Counted from the first letter of the stretch, positions 47,466 through 59,167 are shown. The stretch: 59,518 bases of DNA from Lysinibacillus sp. FJAT-14745 (GCF_001275675.1 NZ_LITM01000012.1:1-59518); one strand, 5' to 3'. Numbers and translations are program-made. The notes: generated by a model not told the origin, from the sequence alone.

Positions 47466-48347
47466 ATGAAAGACTATTTAGTACGAGGTTTAGGGTTCAA
47501 CGGACAGGTTCGTGTTTTTGCAGCTTGTACAACAGCAACTGTAGGAGAAGCGCAACGTCGTCATAATACATGGCCTGTTGTGTCAGCAGCCCTTGGTCGT
47601 TCTATGACTGCTGCGGTGATGATGGGTGCCATGTTAAAAGGTGAGGAAAAAATCACTGTTAAAATTGAGGGGAACGGTCCAATCGGTCCAATGGTAATTG
47701 ATAGTAACGCGCATGGTGAAGTACGTGGCTTTGTAACAAATCCTCACGTTCATTTCGATTTAAACGAGCACGGTAAGCTTGATGTTCGAGCAGGTGTTGG
47801 AACAGAGGGTGCATTAACAATCGTAAAAGATCTTGGCTTGAGAGACATGTTCTCTGGTCAAACACCAATTGTATCAGGTGAAATTGCTGAGGACTTTACT
47901 TACTATTTCGCTACGTCAGAGCAAGTGCCTTCATCAGTTGGATTAGGGGTTTTAGTAAACCCTGATAACACAATTCTTGCAGCTGGTGGTTTTATCCTTC
48001 AATTAATGCCAGGCTGTGATGAAGAGACAATCAATGAAATTGAGCAGCATCTTGCTACTTTAGAGCCTGTTTCAAAAATGATTGAAAAAGGTTTTACACC
48101 GGAGCAAATTTTAGAAGCTGTATTAGGAGAAGGTCATCTACAAATTTTAGATTCCATGCCTGTAGAATTTAAATGTCAATGTTCAAAAGAGCGATTTGGT
48201 GCAGCGATTTTAGGGTTAGGGACACAGGAAATTCGAGAAATGGTTGAAGAGGATGGCGAAGCAGAAGCACAATGTCACTTCTGTTTAGAAACATACCATT
48301 TCTCAAAAGAAGAATTAGAAGGATTTATCGATGAGCTCAACGCGTAA
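47466..48347 (+). CDS. hslO: Redox-regulated chaperone Hsp33
   Basis: Hsp33 becomes an active holdase when its zinc-bound cysteines oxidise. The C-terminal switch CxC ([10 protein letters not shown]) and CxxC (CHFC) are both present, and the N-terminal body matches the family ([47 protein letters not shown]). I choose ATG 47466 (293 residues, [10 protein letters not shown]) over ATG 47448, because the GAGGG site lies between them. It overlaps the next gene by 17 bases. Confidence 0.95.
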   Translation: MKDYLVRGLGFNGQVRVFAACTTATVGEAQRRHNTWPVVSAALGRSMTAAVMMGAMLKGEEKITVKIEGNGPIGPMVIDSNAHGEVRGFVTNPHVHFDLNEHGKLDVRAGVGTEGALTIVKDLGLRDMFSGQTPIVSGEIAEDFTYYFATSEQVPSSVGLGVLVNPDNTILAAGGFILQLMPGCDEETINEIEQHLATLEPVSKMIEKGFTPEQILEAVLGEGHLQILDSMPVEFKCQCSKERFGAAILGLGTQEIREMVEEDGEAEAQCHFCLETYHFSKEELEGFIDELNA

Positions 48348-49302
48348 TCGACGACCTTTATCCACTGCAACACCCAACCAAACGCCCTTATTGCAACGCC
48401 GTCTTAAGACAAAACCTGCTTTAACAGTTATTGCAATCTTATTATTAGGAAATATTTTATGGATTATTTCTTGGTTAATCCCTAATAAAGAACAGGAAAT
48501 TGGTAGCGACGAGCAAGTCGCTGCCGTTGACGGGGAGATTATTACACGCCAAGAGTGGATGGTTGCCATGGAAGAACGCTATGGTAAAGAGACGCTACAA
48601 AACTTAGTGAATGAATCTGTGATGGGAAAGGCTGCTAAAAAGTTTAAAATACAAGTATCGGATAAGGAGATTGATTTAGAATTAGCTTTAATGCGTTCTG
48701 CTCAAGATAAATTTGATACTGCAATGCAAAACCTTTCATCAGAGCAACTGCGACAAAAAATTCGCTCACAGCTTATTTTGGATAAAGTACTGACGAAAGA
48801 CGTGGTTATAAAAGAAGGTAGTATCGAAAAATATTATGAGGAAAATCAAGCACTGTACAATACGCAAACAAGCTATCGGACGAATTTTATAGAAGTGAAT
48901 TCAAAAAAAGCTGCTGAGGAAGCATTAAGTGAAATGAAAGATGCCTCTAATTTTTCGGTGCTAGCACGGGAAATATCAGTAGACAGTGCGTCAGCTAGTT
49001 TAGGCGGAGATATTGGCTTCCTCACTGAAAAACAGGAAAATGTCGACCCTGCCATTTTAAAAGCAGTAAAGGCTTTAAAAGCAGGTGAGGTCAGTAAAGC
49101 ATTTAAGCTTGCTAACGGTCATTATGGAATTGTGCAAGTTCAAGAGATAACAGAAGGACAATCCTTTACATATGACGATGTGAAAGAACATATTGAACGT
49201 GAGCTTGCGTTAGAGCAATTACCACAACATGTTACACCGGAATCGTTTTGGTCTGAATTCAATGCAACTTGGTATTACGGAGAAGCGAAAAAAGGAAAAT
49301 AA
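48331..49302 (+). CDS. PpiC-type peptidyl-prolyl isomerase, membrane anchored (YacD-like)
   Basis: This 323-residue protein has a basic N-terminus, one signal-anchor helix (about residues 31-50, [21 protein letters not shown]) and an extracytoplasmic SurA/PrsA-like chaperone region. A parvulin PpiC domain lies roughly at residues 180-275 ([45 protein letters not shown]). No lipobox cysteine follows the helix, so it is not a PrsA-type lipoprotein. Position between hslO and cysK matches B. subtilis yacD. Substrates are unknown. Confidence 0.9.
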   Translation: MSSTRNRRPLSTATPNQTPLLQRRLKTKPALTVIAILLLGNILWIISWLIPNKEQEIGSDEQVAAVDGEIITRQEWMVAMEERYGKETLQNLVNESVMGKAAKKFKIQVSDKEIDLELALMRSAQDKFDTAMQNLSSEQLRQKIRSQLILDKVLTKDVVIKEGSIEKYYEENQALYNTQTSYRTNFIEVNSKKAAEEALSEMKDASNFSVLAREISVDSASASLGGDIGFLTEKQENVDPAILKAVKALKAGEVSKAFKLANGHYGIVQVQEITEGQSFTYDDVKEHIERELALEQLPQHVTPESFWSEFNATWYYGEAKKGK

Positions 49303-49319
49303 CAGATTGCTCTGAAATG

Positions 49320-49427
49320 AGCTTAAGAATCTGCAAGATATCTGCGGGAAAAGTGAGCCAGGGAAACCCCTGCAGACGTTTAGCGTCAACAGAGTGAAGG
49401 CTACCCTAGGATATTGAGCAGATTTTT
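49320..49427. repeat. Hairpin-rich element between yacD and cysK, possibly a terminator
   Basis: AATCTGC near 49326 pairs with GCAGATT ending near 49425, followed by TTTTTTG. Inside, CTGCGGG faces CCCCTGCAG and GACG-tttag-CGTC forms a small hairpin. The GCGGGAAAAGTGAGCCAGGG segment recalls a Bacillaceae dispersed repeat remembered from other genomes. No T-box or S-box sequence is present. Confidence 0.5.
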
Positions 49428-49485
49428 TGTTTACCCTAGTGTAGATTGGTTGCAATAAATATTCTGAAAATACAGGTTGTATTTA

Positions 49486-49515
49486 TTGACAATCGAATGG
49501 AAAAATTGATAAAAT
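49486..49515 (+). promoter_or_regulatory. cysK promoter
   Basis: TTGACA (49486-49491), 18 bp, TAAAAT (49510-49515). CymR control is known for cysK in Bacillus, but I could not identify its site with confidence. Confidence 0.7.
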
Positions 49516-49567
49516 CAAAAATAAGTAAAGCCTATAAAAATAGTAGGGATTAGGAGTGGATTGATAA

Positions 49568-50497
49568 ATGAGTAGATTAGCGAACTCGGTAGCTGAATTA
49601 GTCGGTAAAACACCAATTGTTAAATTAAATCATGCGACAGGTGAAAATGAAGGTACTGTTTATGTAAAATTAGAATATTTTAACCCGGGCAGCTCAGTGA
49701 AAGACCGTTTAGCTTTAGCGATGATTGAAGCAGCTGAGAAAGACGGTACATTAAAGCCGGGTGGTACAATTATTGAGCCTACTTCTGGAAATACAGGTAT
49801 TGGTCTTGCGATGATTGCTGCAGCTAAAGGCTATAAAGCTATTTTAGTAATGCCAGAAACAATGAGCTTAGAGCGTCGCAACTTATTACGTGCATATGGT
49901 GCAGACCTTGTATTAACACCTGGACCAGCAGGTATGAAAGGTGCAATATCTAAGGCGGAGGAATTGGCTGCTGAGCATGGCTACTTTTTACCACAACAAT
50001 TCACGAACCCAGCTAATGCAGTTGTTCACCGTTTAACAACTGGTCCAGAAATTGTAGAAGCATTTGAAGGTTTAACAGTAGATGCATTTGTTGCTGGTGT
50101 TGGTACAGGTGGTACAATTACAGGTGCAGGCGCTGTACTAAAAGAGAAGTACCCAAATATTGAAATTATTGCAGTTGAGCCAAAAGATTCACCAGTGCTT
50201 TCTGGCGGTCAACCAGGGCCTCATAAAATTCAAGGTATCGGAGCTGGCTTCGTACCTGAAGTGCTAGATACAGACGTGTATTCTTCTGTATTCCCAGTCG
50301 ACAATGAGATTGCTTTCGAGGTAGCTCGTAAAGTAGCACGTGAAGAAGGTATCTTATGCGGTATTTCATCAGGTGCAGCTATTTACGCTGCTATTGAGGC
50401 AGCAAAACGTTTAGGTAAGGGCTCAAATGTTCTTGCAATCGTACCTTCTAATGGGGAACGTTATTTATCAACACCTTTATATCAATTCGAAGACTAA
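49568..50497 (+). CDS. cysK: Cysteine synthase (O-acetylserine sulfhydrylase)
   Basis: CysK makes cysteine from O-acetylserine and sulfide and, in Bacillus, binds CymR as a co-repressor. The PLP lysine is K45 in [30 protein letters not shown] and the serine of the C-terminal SSGAAIYAA complete the cofactor site. Length (309) is normal. It has its own promoter and terminator. Confidence 0.97.
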   Translation: MSRLANSVAELVGKTPIVKLNHATGENEGTVYVKLEYFNPGSSVKDRLALAMIEAAEKDGTLKPGGTIIEPTSGNTGIGLAMIAAAKGYKAILVMPETMSLERRNLLRAYGADLVLTPGPAGMKGAISKAEELAAEHGYFLPQQFTNPANAVVHRLTTGPEIVEAFEGLTVDAFVAGVGTGGTITGAGAVLKEKYPNIEIIAVEPKDSPVLSGGQPGPHKIQGIGAGFVPEVLDTDVYSSVFPVDNEIAFEVARKVAREEGILCGISSGAAIYAAIEAAKRLGKGSNVLAIVPSNGERYLSTPLYQFED

Positions 50498-50515
50498 TCT
50501 AATTATTTATACGTC

Positions 50516-50543
50516 AAGGCTCCTTTAACGAGGAGTCTTTTTT
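50516..50543 (+). terminator. Terminator after cysK
   Basis: AAGGCTCCT, loop ttaacg, AGGAGTCTT with one G-U pair, then TTTTT. Confidence 0.9.
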
Positions 50544-50719
50544 ATTTGTGAAAGAATCTAAATTTATTATGTAAATGAGCGCTTTAGCACATTTGTTCAT
50601 CGCCGCTCTATGTAGAAACAATCGGTAATTAATTACTTGGCTATTGAAAAATATTCGCTTCCAGGCAATATTCAAGTTAAGATGGAATCACATCATATGA
50701 CTTAAAGGGGAATAGCAAC

Positions 50720-52129
50720 TTGAAGACAATACTAACGAAAACAATACCGATGGATGCAGACTCGTTTTTTTATAGTTATAAGAAGCTAACAGAAGCAGAA
50801 CAAGCACATGTGTTTTTAGAAAGTGGACGCGGAGGACATTTTACAATAGCTGCTTGGAATCCGTTAGCTACAGCACAATCTGTCGAAAATGGTTTGTTTG
50901 TAAATTGGAGAAATGGTGAGACTGAAAATTTAATCGGTGAACCTCTTGCTTTGTTAGAGAAATTAGTGGAGAACTATCACATTTCATATAATGCGAAGCT
51001 TCCTGTTTTTCAAGGTGGAGCTATCGGGTTCGTAGCATACGATTACGCTCGTAAAATAGAAGTGTTACCTAATACTGCTGTAGATGATTTACATATACCA
51101 GATATCTATTTTTATATATTTGACTGCTGGGCAGTACACGATGTGAAAACAAATAAAGTAACGTTTATGAAGCTAACAGACTGTAATGTGGATTTGGAAG
51201 AATGGGCTAATGTGTGGCAAGAGGCCGCGCAAGAAGGATTGCTTACACGTAAGTTTGAAAAAACAAGCGCTGTAGAAATAGTAAATGACGAAAGTGAATT
51301 GTTAGTATCGTTTGCTGGGACTGACTTTGAGGAAGCGGTTAGTAAAATCCAAACATACATAGCGCAAGGCGATGTATTTCAAGTGAATTTGTCGGTACGC
51401 CAATCCAAAAAGTTAAACGCAACTGCAATGGATGTATATGAAGCATTACGTGCATTTAATCCTTCACCTTACATGGCTTATATAGAAGCACCGGATTTTG
51501 CTGTCGTTTCTGGTTCACCAGAGCTATTGGTGAAGCGTCATGGTAAAGAGTTGTCTACTCGACCGATTGCTGGTACACGACCAAGAGGGAAATCGGAGAC
51601 AGAGGATTTAGCATTAGCGCAGGAATTGATTGATAACGACAAGGAACGTGCTGAACATGTAATGCTTGTTGATCTAGAGCGTAATGATTTAGGGAGAGTA
51701 TCTACATATGGAACGGTTGAAGTAGATGAGTTCATGGTGATTGAACGCTATTCACACGTAATGCACATTGTTTCCAATGTACGAGGAGAAATAGCGGAAG
51801 GGAAAACCAATGCAGACGTTATCCGTGCCATGTTCCCAGGAGGAACGATAACAGGTGCACCTAAAATTCGTACGATGCAGATTATTGAAGAATTAGAACC
51901 TGTAAGACGAGGATTATATACGGGTTCAATTGGCTGGTTAGGCTTCACAGGTGATATGGAGTTTAATATTGTTATTCGTACAGCGTTTGTTAAAGATGGA
52001 GTAGCGCATATTCAGGCAGGAGCAGGTATTGTTATTGATTCTGTCCCGGAAAGAGAATACCAAGAATCTTTAAATAAAGCGAAGGCGATGTGGCAGGCAA
52101 AGGCAATGGCAGAGGAGCGAGTAAAATGA
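50720..52129 (+). CDS. pabB: Aminodeoxychorismate synthase component I
   Basis: PabB uses chorismate and ammonia from PabA to make 4-amino-4-deoxychorismate for folate. The chorismate-binding domain shows [42 protein letters not shown] and [26 protein letters not shown]. TrpE is similar, but the following pabA-pabC-folP order settles the role. TTG start after AAAGGGG. It overlaps pabA by 4 bases. Confidence 0.95.
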   Translation: MKTILTKTIPMDADSFFYSYKKLTEAEQAHVFLESGRGGHFTIAAWNPLATAQSVENGLFVNWRNGETENLIGEPLALLEKLVENYHISYNAKLPVFQGGAIGFVAYDYARKIEVLPNTAVDDLHIPDIYFYIFDCWAVHDVKTNKVTFMKLTDCNVDLEEWANVWQEAAQEGLLTRKFEKTSAVEIVNDESELLVSFAGTDFEEAVSKIQTYIAQGDVFQVNLSVRQSKKLNATAMDVYEALRAFNPSPYMAYIEAPDFAVVSGSPELLVKRHGKELSTRPIAGTRPRGKSETEDLALAQELIDNDKERAEHVMLVDLERNDLGRVSTYGTVEVDEFMVIERYSHVMHIVSNVRGEIAEGKTNADVIRAMFPGGTITGAPKIRTMQIIEELEPVRRGLYTGSIGWLGFTGDMEFNIVIRTAFVKDGVAHIQAGAGIVIDSVPEREYQESLNKAKAMWQAKAMAEERVK

Positions 52130-52707
52130 TTTTAATGATTGATAACTACGATTCTTTTACGTATAACCTTGTACAGTATTTTGGGGAATTTGGTCATGAA
52201 TTAGTGGTAAAAAGAAATGATGTATTAACGGTGAAAGATATTGAGCAGCTTGCACCAAATATGATTGTTATTTCGCCAGGCCCATGTAGCCCGAATGAAG
52301 CGGGTGAAAGCCTGAACATTATTAAGTATTTCGCGGGAAATATTCCGATTTTAGGCGTTTGCCTTGGCCATCAAGCCATTGCCCAAGTATTCGGAGGGAA
52401 TGTTATACGAGCTGAGCGTTTGATGCATGGTAAAACATCACCTGTGCTACATGCAGAAATAGGTTTGCATAAGGGGATGCCAAATCCATTTGCGGCTACT
52501 CGTTACCACTCCTTAATTGTAGAAAAAGAAACATTACCCGCATGTTTTGAAGTGACGGCATGGACAGAAGAAGGAGAGATTATGGGCATTCGTCATAAGG
52601 ACTATCCAATTGAGGGAGTGCAATATCATCCTGAATCGATTATGACGGAGCAAGGTAAAAAGCTTCTACGCCAGTTTATAGATTTGTATGTTGAGGGAGC
52701 GAAGTAA
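52126..52707 (+). CDS. pabA: Glutamine amidotransferase component of PABA/anthranilate synthase
   Basis: This class I glutaminase supplies ammonia to PabB. The catalytic triad is C79 (GVCLGHQ), H168 and E170 (YHPES). In B. subtilis this single subunit also serves TrpE; since no trp genes are in view, dual use here is inferred. ATG 52126 overlaps the pabB stop and has a GAGGAG site inside pabB. The frame extends upstream to 52090 but the conserved [15 protein letters not shown] begins at this ATG. 193 residues. Confidence 0.95.
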   Translation: MILMIDNYDSFTYNLVQYFGEFGHELVVKRNDVLTVKDIEQLAPNMIVISPGPCSPNEAGESLNIIKYFAGNIPILGVCLGHQAIAQVFGGNVIRAERLMHGKTSPVLHAEIGLHKGMPNPFAATRYHSLIVEKETLPACFEVTAWTEEGEIMGIRHKDYPIEGVQYHPESIMTEQGKKLLRQFIDLYVEGAK

Positions 52708-53547
52708 ATGCTGTGCTGGATGAATGGAGACTACATAGCGGCGCAGGATTTGCGCATTTCACCATTTGATCATGGATTTTTATACGGGTTAGGCTTTTTT
52801 GAAACGTTTCGAACGTATAAAGGAAAGGTGTTTTGCTGGGAAGCGCATATGGAAAGGTTGCAAATGGCACTTTCTCAATATCGTATTCATATGTCCTATA
52901 CCGAAGCGGATTTACTGAATGTTGTTCAGCAATTAAATGAACAGGCCGATGGACAGGATGGGTATTTCCGAATAAATGTCTCAGCTGGAGAGCATAGTAT
53001 CGGTTTACAGCCTACTGAATATAGACAACCGAATGTTATTGTTTTTCGCAAAGAATTACACGATACACCTCGAGGTATGGAAAAAAACGCACAGTGGCTT
53101 GTAACACCGCGTAATACTCCTGAAAAAGGGCTTCGAGTGAAATCGCACCATTATGGCAATAACGTTCTTGGACGTTTTGAGATGCCATCTTTGGCGCAAC
53201 AAGAAGGCTTCTTTTTAACGGAAGATGGCTTTGTTGCTGAAGGTGTCACATCAAATATCTTTTGGGTGAAAGATGATATACTATATACGCCTTCCTTAGA
53301 GACTGGTATTTTACCTGGAATTATCCGAGCGTGGGTAATTGAGCGAGCACAATCTCTAGGGATTAAGGTAAAAGTAGGTTTCTTTACTAAAGAGGATGTA
53401 GAGCAAAGTTCAGAGTGCTTTATTACTAACTCTACACAAGAGCTTGTTCCAATTCTTAGCTTAGAGAGCAAGCAGTTATTAGGCAATAAAGGGCCTGTTT
53501 ATTCGCGTTTACATGAAGCATTTGTCAATGAAGTGGAACAAGAATAG
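52708..53547 (+). CDS. pabC: Aminodeoxychorismate lyase
   Basis: This fold-type IV PLP enzyme releases pyruvate from aminodeoxychorismate to yield p-aminobenzoate. The PLP lysine is K145 (VKSHHYGNN), and LTEDGFVAEGVTSNIFWVKDD and TGILPGIIRAWVIE are typical. It begins with the base after the pabA stop (279 residues). Branched-chain or D-alanine aminotransferases share the fold; context decides for PabC. Confidence 0.93.
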   Translation: MLCWMNGDYIAAQDLRISPFDHGFLYGLGFFETFRTYKGKVFCWEAHMERLQMALSQYRIHMSYTEADLLNVVQQLNEQADGQDGYFRINVSAGEHSIGLQPTEYRQPNVIVFRKELHDTPRGMEKNAQWLVTPRNTPEKGLRVKSHHYGNNVLGRFEMPSLAQQEGFFLTEDGFVAEGVTSNIFWVKDDILYTPSLETGILPGIIRAWVIERAQSLGIKVKVGFFTKEDVEQSSECFITNSTQELVPILSLESKQLLGNKGPVYSRLHEAFVNEVEQE

Positions 53548-53560
53548 AAGGAGAGTTAAC

Positions 53561-54415
53561 ATGCTAGAAAAATATACAACACCATTAACTATTAACGGTA
53601 TCACGTTAGACTATACAGCAGAAACTTTTGTGATGGGTATTTTAAATGTCACACCGGATTCATTTTCAGATGGAGGAAAGTACTATAACGTAGGAGCAGC
53701 TGTTGCACAAGCGAAAAAAATGGTAGCTGAGGGTGCTAAAATTATTGATGTTGGTGGAGAATCAACACGACCAGGATATGAACGTATTTCCGATGAGGAT
53801 GAAATTGCACGAATTGTACCGGTTATTCAAGCGTTAGCAACTGAAGTACCAGCAATTATTTCGGTGGATACGTATAAAGCGAACGTAGCACGCGCAGCCA
53901 TTGAGGCGGGTGCACATATTATTAATGATATTTGGGGAGCGAAGGCTGAGCCTGAGATTGCTCGGGTTGCTGCAGATTTAAATGTACCGATTATTTTAAT
54001 GCATAATCGAGACAACACTGATTATGGTGCTGATTTCTGGATGGGAGCAAAGGCCGACTTAGAGAAGAGCATTGCTATTGCCAGGGCTGCAGGTATACCA
54101 GATAGCCATATTATTTTAGATCCAGGCATAGGCTTTGCGAAAACTACCGCTCAAAATATAGAAATGATGCAACATTTAGAGGATTTAGTAGCAATGGGTT
54201 ATCCTGTTTTGCTAGCGACTTCACGTAAATCAATGATTGGTAATGTCTTAAAGCTACCTGTAGAGGAGCGTATAGAAGGTACAGGAGCAACAGTTGTTTA
54301 CGGTATTGAAAAAGGCTGTCATATGATTCGTGTGCATGATGTAAAGGAAATGGCACGAGCTACACATATGGCTGATATTTTAGTTGGTAAGCGTACGTAT
54401 AAGGAGGAAGCGTAA
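53561..54415 (+). CDS. folP: Dihydropteroate synthase
   Basis: FolP joins p-aminobenzoate to dihydropterin pyrophosphate and is the target of sulfonamides. The pterin loops are intact: GILNVTPDSFSDGG, DVGGESTRPGYERIS, ILMHNRD, DPGIGFAKT and LATSRKSMIG. ATG 53561 follows GAAGGAGAG; a longer frame from 53513 would run inside pabC. 284 residues. The stop overlaps the folB start (TAATG). Confidence 0.96.
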   Translation: MLEKYTTPLTINGITLDYTAETFVMGILNVTPDSFSDGGKYYNVGAAVAQAKKMVAEGAKIIDVGGESTRPGYERISDEDEIARIVPVIQALATEVPAIISVDTYKANVARAAIEAGAHIINDIWGAKAEPEIARVAADLNVPIILMHNRDNTDYGADFWMGAKADLEKSIAIARAAGIPDSHIILDPGIGFAKTTAQNIEMMQHLEDLVAMGYPVLLATSRKSMIGNVLKLPVEERIEGTGATVVYGIEKGCHMIRVHDVKEMARATHMADILVGKRTYKEEA

Positions 54416-54780
54416 TGGACTATATTCATTTAAAGGATATGCAGTTTTACGGCTATCACGGTGTTTTAGCGGCGGAAACAACACTCGGTCAACGCTTCCG
54501 TGCGAATGTTTCACTTGCTGTAGACATGACAAAGGCTGGGGAGACTGATGACTTAAATTATACGGTGAACTATGCAGAGGTTTATGCGTTATGCCGTGAT
54601 ATCGTAGAAGGTGAGCCGTTCAAGCTTATTGAAGCACTTGTATCCAAAATAGCGAACAGTATTTTAGAGACATACTCAGAAAAGGTTAAGGGTGTTCGCG
54701 TCGAGCTTATTAAACCAGACCCGCCAATCCATGGCTATTATAAAGAAGTATCGGTAGAGGTAACGAGAGGTGATTACTAA
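54415..54780 (+). CDS. folB: Dihydroneopterin aldolase
   Basis: This 121-residue tunnelling-fold enzyme cleaves dihydroneopterin to 6-hydroxymethyl-dihydropterin. Family features are YIHLKDMQFYGYHGVLAAE, LNYTVNYAEVYALCRDIVEGEPFKLIEALVSKIA and RVELIKPDPPIHGYYKEVSVEVTR, including the catalytic lysine of IKPDPPI. It overlaps folP and folK by one base each. Confidence 0.95.
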   Translation: MDYIHLKDMQFYGYHGVLAAETTLGQRFRANVSLAVDMTKAGETDDLNYTVNYAEVYALCRDIVEGEPFKLIEALVSKIANSILETYSEKVKGVRVELIKPDPPIHGYYKEVSVEVTRGDY

Positions 54781-55301
54781 TGAATGATGTGTATTTATCA
54801 ATCGGTACTAATATGGGAGATCGATTTGAAAACTTACAACAAGCTGTTACCCTTTTAAAGGGCAAAGAGGAAATAGCAGTTGTACACATTTCTTCTGTTT
54901 ATGAAACAGCTGCTGTCGGCTACACTGACCAAGCAGATTTTTTAAATATTGCTGTGCATATTAAAACGAGTTATTCATCTTCTGAAATGCTGAAAATTTG
55001 CCAGGGGGTTGAAAGTGAACTTGGGCGTGTTCGTGAATTTCGATGGGGCCCACGAAGCATTGACCTTGACATTTTGCTCTACAATCACGAAAATATTGAA
55101 ACAGAGAGCTTAATTGTTCCACATCCAAGAATGTATGAGCGAGCTTTCGTATTAGTACCACTGATAGAAATTACGCCTGCACCAGTAGGAAAACAGCTGC
55201 AAAGGGCACATGGTATAATGCAACAGATGGATTGTGAAGAGGAAGACGTAACTTTATGGCAAGCATCAGCAGAGCTGAAAAATATGCAGTCCGTTAATTA
55301 A
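54780..55301 (+). CDS. folK: Hydroxymethyl-dihydropterin pyrophosphokinase
   Basis: FolK pyrophosphorylates 6-hydroxymethyl-dihydropterin before the FolP step. SIGTNMGDRFENLQQAV, RWGPRSIDLDILLY (metal-binding D-x-D) and PHPRMYERAFVLVPLIEI are characteristic. 173 residues. The start overlaps the folB stop. It closes the six-gene folate operon. In B. subtilis a small regulator gene, yazB, follows; here there is a repeat fragment instead. Confidence 0.95.
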   Translation: MNDVYLSIGTNMGDRFENLQQAVTLLKGKEEIAVVHISSVYETAAVGYTDQADFLNIAVHIKTSYSSSEMLKICQGVESELGRVREFRWGPRSIDLDILLYNHENIETESLIVPHPRMYERAFVLVPLIEITPAPVGKQLQRAHGIMQQMDCEEEDVTLWQASAELKNMQSVN

Positions 55302-55318
55302 GTTTCTAATCCTAAAGT

Positions 55319-55357
55319 TAAAGTCTCCGGACGTAATTATGCCGAGGCATATTTGAT
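55319..55357 (+). repeat. Tail module of the dispersed hairpin repeat
   Basis: AAGTCTCCGGACGTAATTAT then GCCGAGGCATATTTGAT is the palindromic tail alone, with small changes in the right arm. Confidence 0.75.
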
Positions 55358-55424
55358 TGTATTGCATTAATGATAGATATATATATAGAAATAGGTGAAA
55401 ACCTATAGAAGGGGGAAAACATCG

Positions 55425-56465
55425 TTGAGTCAGACAACTGAGAAGCCGTTTCAAATTGGTGATATAGTCATGGACAACCGTGTCGTATTAGCGCCAATGG
55501 CAGGAATCTGTAACTCTGCTTTCCGTTTAACTGTTAAGGAGTTCGGAGCAGGGCTAGTATATGCAGAAATGATTAGTGATAAAGGGATTGTCCAGAAGAA
55601 CGAAAAAACACTAGGCATGCTTTATATAGATGAGCGTGAAAACCCACTTTCATTGCAAATTTTTGGTGGTGATAAGGAAACACTAGTGGAAGCGGCCAAG
55701 TATGTAGATGAAAACACAACTGCTGATATTATCGATATTAATATGGGCTGCCCAGTCAATAAAATTATTAAATGTGAAGCGGGCGCTCGTTTACTTTTAG
55801 ATCCGAATAAATTATATGAAATGGTAGCGGCTGTTGTAGATGCAGTAAAAAAACCTGTCAGCGTAAAAATGCGTATTGGTTGGGATGACGAGCATATCTT
55901 TGCTGTTGAGAACGCACAAGCTGCCGAACGTGCTGGTGCTTCAGCAATAGCTGTTCATGGACGTACACGTGTACAAATGTACGAAGGAAAAGCAAATTGG
56001 GATATCATTCGTCAAGTGAAGGAAAATGTAAAAATTCCTGTGCTTGGTAATGGTGATGTAGAAACTCCTCAAGATGCAAAACGTATGCTTGATACTACTG
56101 GGGTGGATGCAGTAATGATTGGACGCGCTGCTCTAGGGAATCCATGGATGATTTATCGTACAGTTCAATACCTTGAAACTGGTGAGTTAAAGGAAGAGCC
56201 TAATGTACGTGAAAAAATTGATGTGTGTTTGCTTCACTTTGAACGTCTTATGCAATTAAAAGGCGAATCTGTGGCGGTACGAGAGATGCGTAAACATGCT
56301 TCGTGGTATTTAAAAGGTATTCGCGGTAATGGTAAAGCGCGTAAAGCGATTAACCAAACAGAAACTGCGGTAGAGCTACGTGCGCTATTAAATGGAATTG
56401 TACAAGACTATGAAGAGCTTGAATCTAAATTAATAGTACCGGAAGCAAAAGAATTAATTATTTAA
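55425..56465 (+). CDS. dusB: tRNA-dihydrouridine synthase B
   Basis: This FMN-dependent TIM-barrel enzyme reduces uridines in the tRNA D loop. VVLAPMAGICNSAFR, the catalytic C109 in NMGCPVNKI, HGRTRVQMYEGKANW and GNGDVETPQDAKRML are diagnostic. I chose TTG 55425 after AGAAGGGGG; the frame is open upstream to 55395 but that lies before the site. 346 residues. The TAA stop lies at the left edge of a palindromic repeat module. Confidence 0.94.
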   Translation: MSQTTEKPFQIGDIVMDNRVVLAPMAGICNSAFRLTVKEFGAGLVYAEMISDKGIVQKNEKTLGMLYIDERENPLSLQIFGGDKETLVEAAKYVDENTTADIIDINMGCPVNKIIKCEAGARLLLDPNKLYEMVAAVVDAVKKPVSVKMRIGWDDEHIFAVENAQAAERAGASAIAVHGRTRVQMYEGKANWDIIRQVKENVKIPVLGNGDVETPQDAKRMLDTTGVDAVMIGRAALGNPWMIYRTVQYLETGELKEEPNVREKIDVCLLHFERLMQLKGESVAVREMRKHASWYLKGIRGNGKARKAINQTETAVELRALLNGIVQDYEELESKLIVPEAKELII

Positions 56466-56508
56466 CTTCTTTCAGCAGGTGTCCAAACATCCGTTGAAAG
56501 AAGTTAAA
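56462..56508 (+). repeat. Minimal head-hairpin copy of the dispersed repeat
   Basis: TTAACTTCTTTCA and TGAAAGAAGTTAA pair perfectly, and the stem continues through GCAGGTGT/ACATCCGT with two G-U pairs and one mismatch, around the ccaa loop. It is the same hairpin that is opened by inserts at 26437. The dusB stop codon is inside the left arm. Confidence 0.85.
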
Positions 56509-56521
56509 TTGATTAAATTGA

Positions 56522-56561
56522 AGAGGCGTCTCACCGTTCGTTTTGAGACGTCTATTTTTTT
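56522..56561 (+). terminator. Terminator after dusB
   Basis: AGGCGTCTCA, a 9-base loop and TTGAGACGTCT with one G-U pair, then TTTTTTT after an A. It resembles the tRNA-cluster terminator stem (GGCGTCTCA). Confidence 0.88.
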
Positions 56562-56694
56562 GCCAACTTTAATTTTTAGAATTATTAATCATTTATTCTC
56601 TTATGGAAATTAAATCGAAACAGATGATTACAGCAATAAAATTGTGTACAATAGAAATATTATGGACGTAAACGCAACGCGGACAATTTAATAA

Positions 56695-58200
<1,506 letters not shown>

Positions 58201-58227
58201 TAGTTTTAAAAGGTGATCTTGAATAAG

Positions 58228-58268
58228 CAGGAGTCGAAGTGCAGAAGAAGCACCAAGACTCCTGTTTT
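58228..58268 (+). terminator. Terminator after lysS
   Basis: CAGGAGTC (58228-58235) and GACTCCTG (58257-58264) with inner TGC/GCA, followed by TTTT. A near copy of its sequence recurs at 58815. Confidence 0.85.
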
Positions 58269-58410
58269 GCATCTTCTGCGATGAAATAAATTAGAAAGAA
58301 TTAAGTAGAGTATTTAAATGATGAATGAATATAAGGTATACTTTTAGAGTTCTATAATTTGCAGATTAAATAGAAATAGACATTATCAAAAGTTTTATTG
58401 GAGGCTTATA

Positions 58411-58683
58411 ATGAATTATAAAATCTTTAACAAACAAGTGTTTGAACAGGCACAAGTACGATCAGTTTCAGATGTCCTGTTAACTGAAGAAGAGCTTGAG
58501 AATGGTATGAAATTAGCAGTTTCTAAGTCAGATCCAAATCTTACTTTATATTTAGTGGATATAGACGGTCAGAAGAAATTCGATGTCCGTTGGGATGATT
58601 CCTCTGAAATTTTCAGCGGCTGGTATTCGGCTTGGGATAATTTCTCTTGGTGCCTAGATATAGTTGATAAACAAAATGATTAA
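58411..58683 (+). CDS. Small acidic protein, unrecognised
   Basis: The 90-residue soluble product is acidic and aromatic-rich in its C-terminal half (DVRWDDSSEIFSGWYSAWDNFSWCLDIVDKQND, with four Trp in about 22 residues). I do not recognise a family. ATG follows ATTGGAGG at good spacing, and codon use resembles neighbours, so it is probably real. It sits alone between lysS and the next rRNA operon, bracketed by two related terminators. Confidence 0.65.
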   Translation: MNYKIFNKQVFEQAQVRSVSDVLLTEEELENGMKLAVSKSDPNLTLYLVDIDGQKKFDVRWDDSSEIFSGWYSAWDNFSWCLDIVDKQND

Positions 58684-58823
58684 ATTAGAAGGTTTTTAGA
58701 TTTAATTTAAATACAAACCGTATTTGAAAAGGGAACATATTATTGTATCTTATTCGGAATTCTTTTTCCTTGTTATTCTGTAGAAGAACAATAAAGTTAA
58801 AGAAGTAACAAACATGAATAAGT

Positions 58824-58864
58824 AGGAGTCGAGGTGCAGGAGAACCACTTTGGCTCCTTTTTTT
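58824..58864 (+). terminator. Terminator after the orphan gene
   Basis: AGGAGTCGAGGTG pairs with CCACTTTGGCTCCT using G-U pairs, followed by TTTTTT. From here to about 59130 I see only AT-rich sequence without genes. Confidence 0.82.
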
Positions 58865-59138
58865 CGCGATTGAGTAATTTGTAAGGGAAATGGCGCGTTA
58901 CAATGTGTGTGTGATTGTTGATGCTTTTTCAAGGGAAGCTTGAGAAAGTGTTCTTAAAAAAGTGTTTGTTTTAATATCTTCTTATTTAGTTTGTTGAGAT
59001 TTATGAGAAAGAGATGTATAGTAAAACAAATAAAGTGATAGCTAGAAGATTATAAGAATTATTTAGTGCTCGAAAAAACGTAAAATAGCTTACTAATTCT
59101 ATTTTTATAAAAAAAGATAATTTTATAGCGAAAAACAC

Positions 59139-59167
59139 TTGCGATTGTATAGGAATCATGATAAATT
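59139..59167 (+). promoter_or_regulatory. Possible distal rrn promoter
   Basis: TTGCGA (59139-59144), 17 bp, TAAATT (59162-59167). Weaker than the two downstream promoters. Confidence 0.35.
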
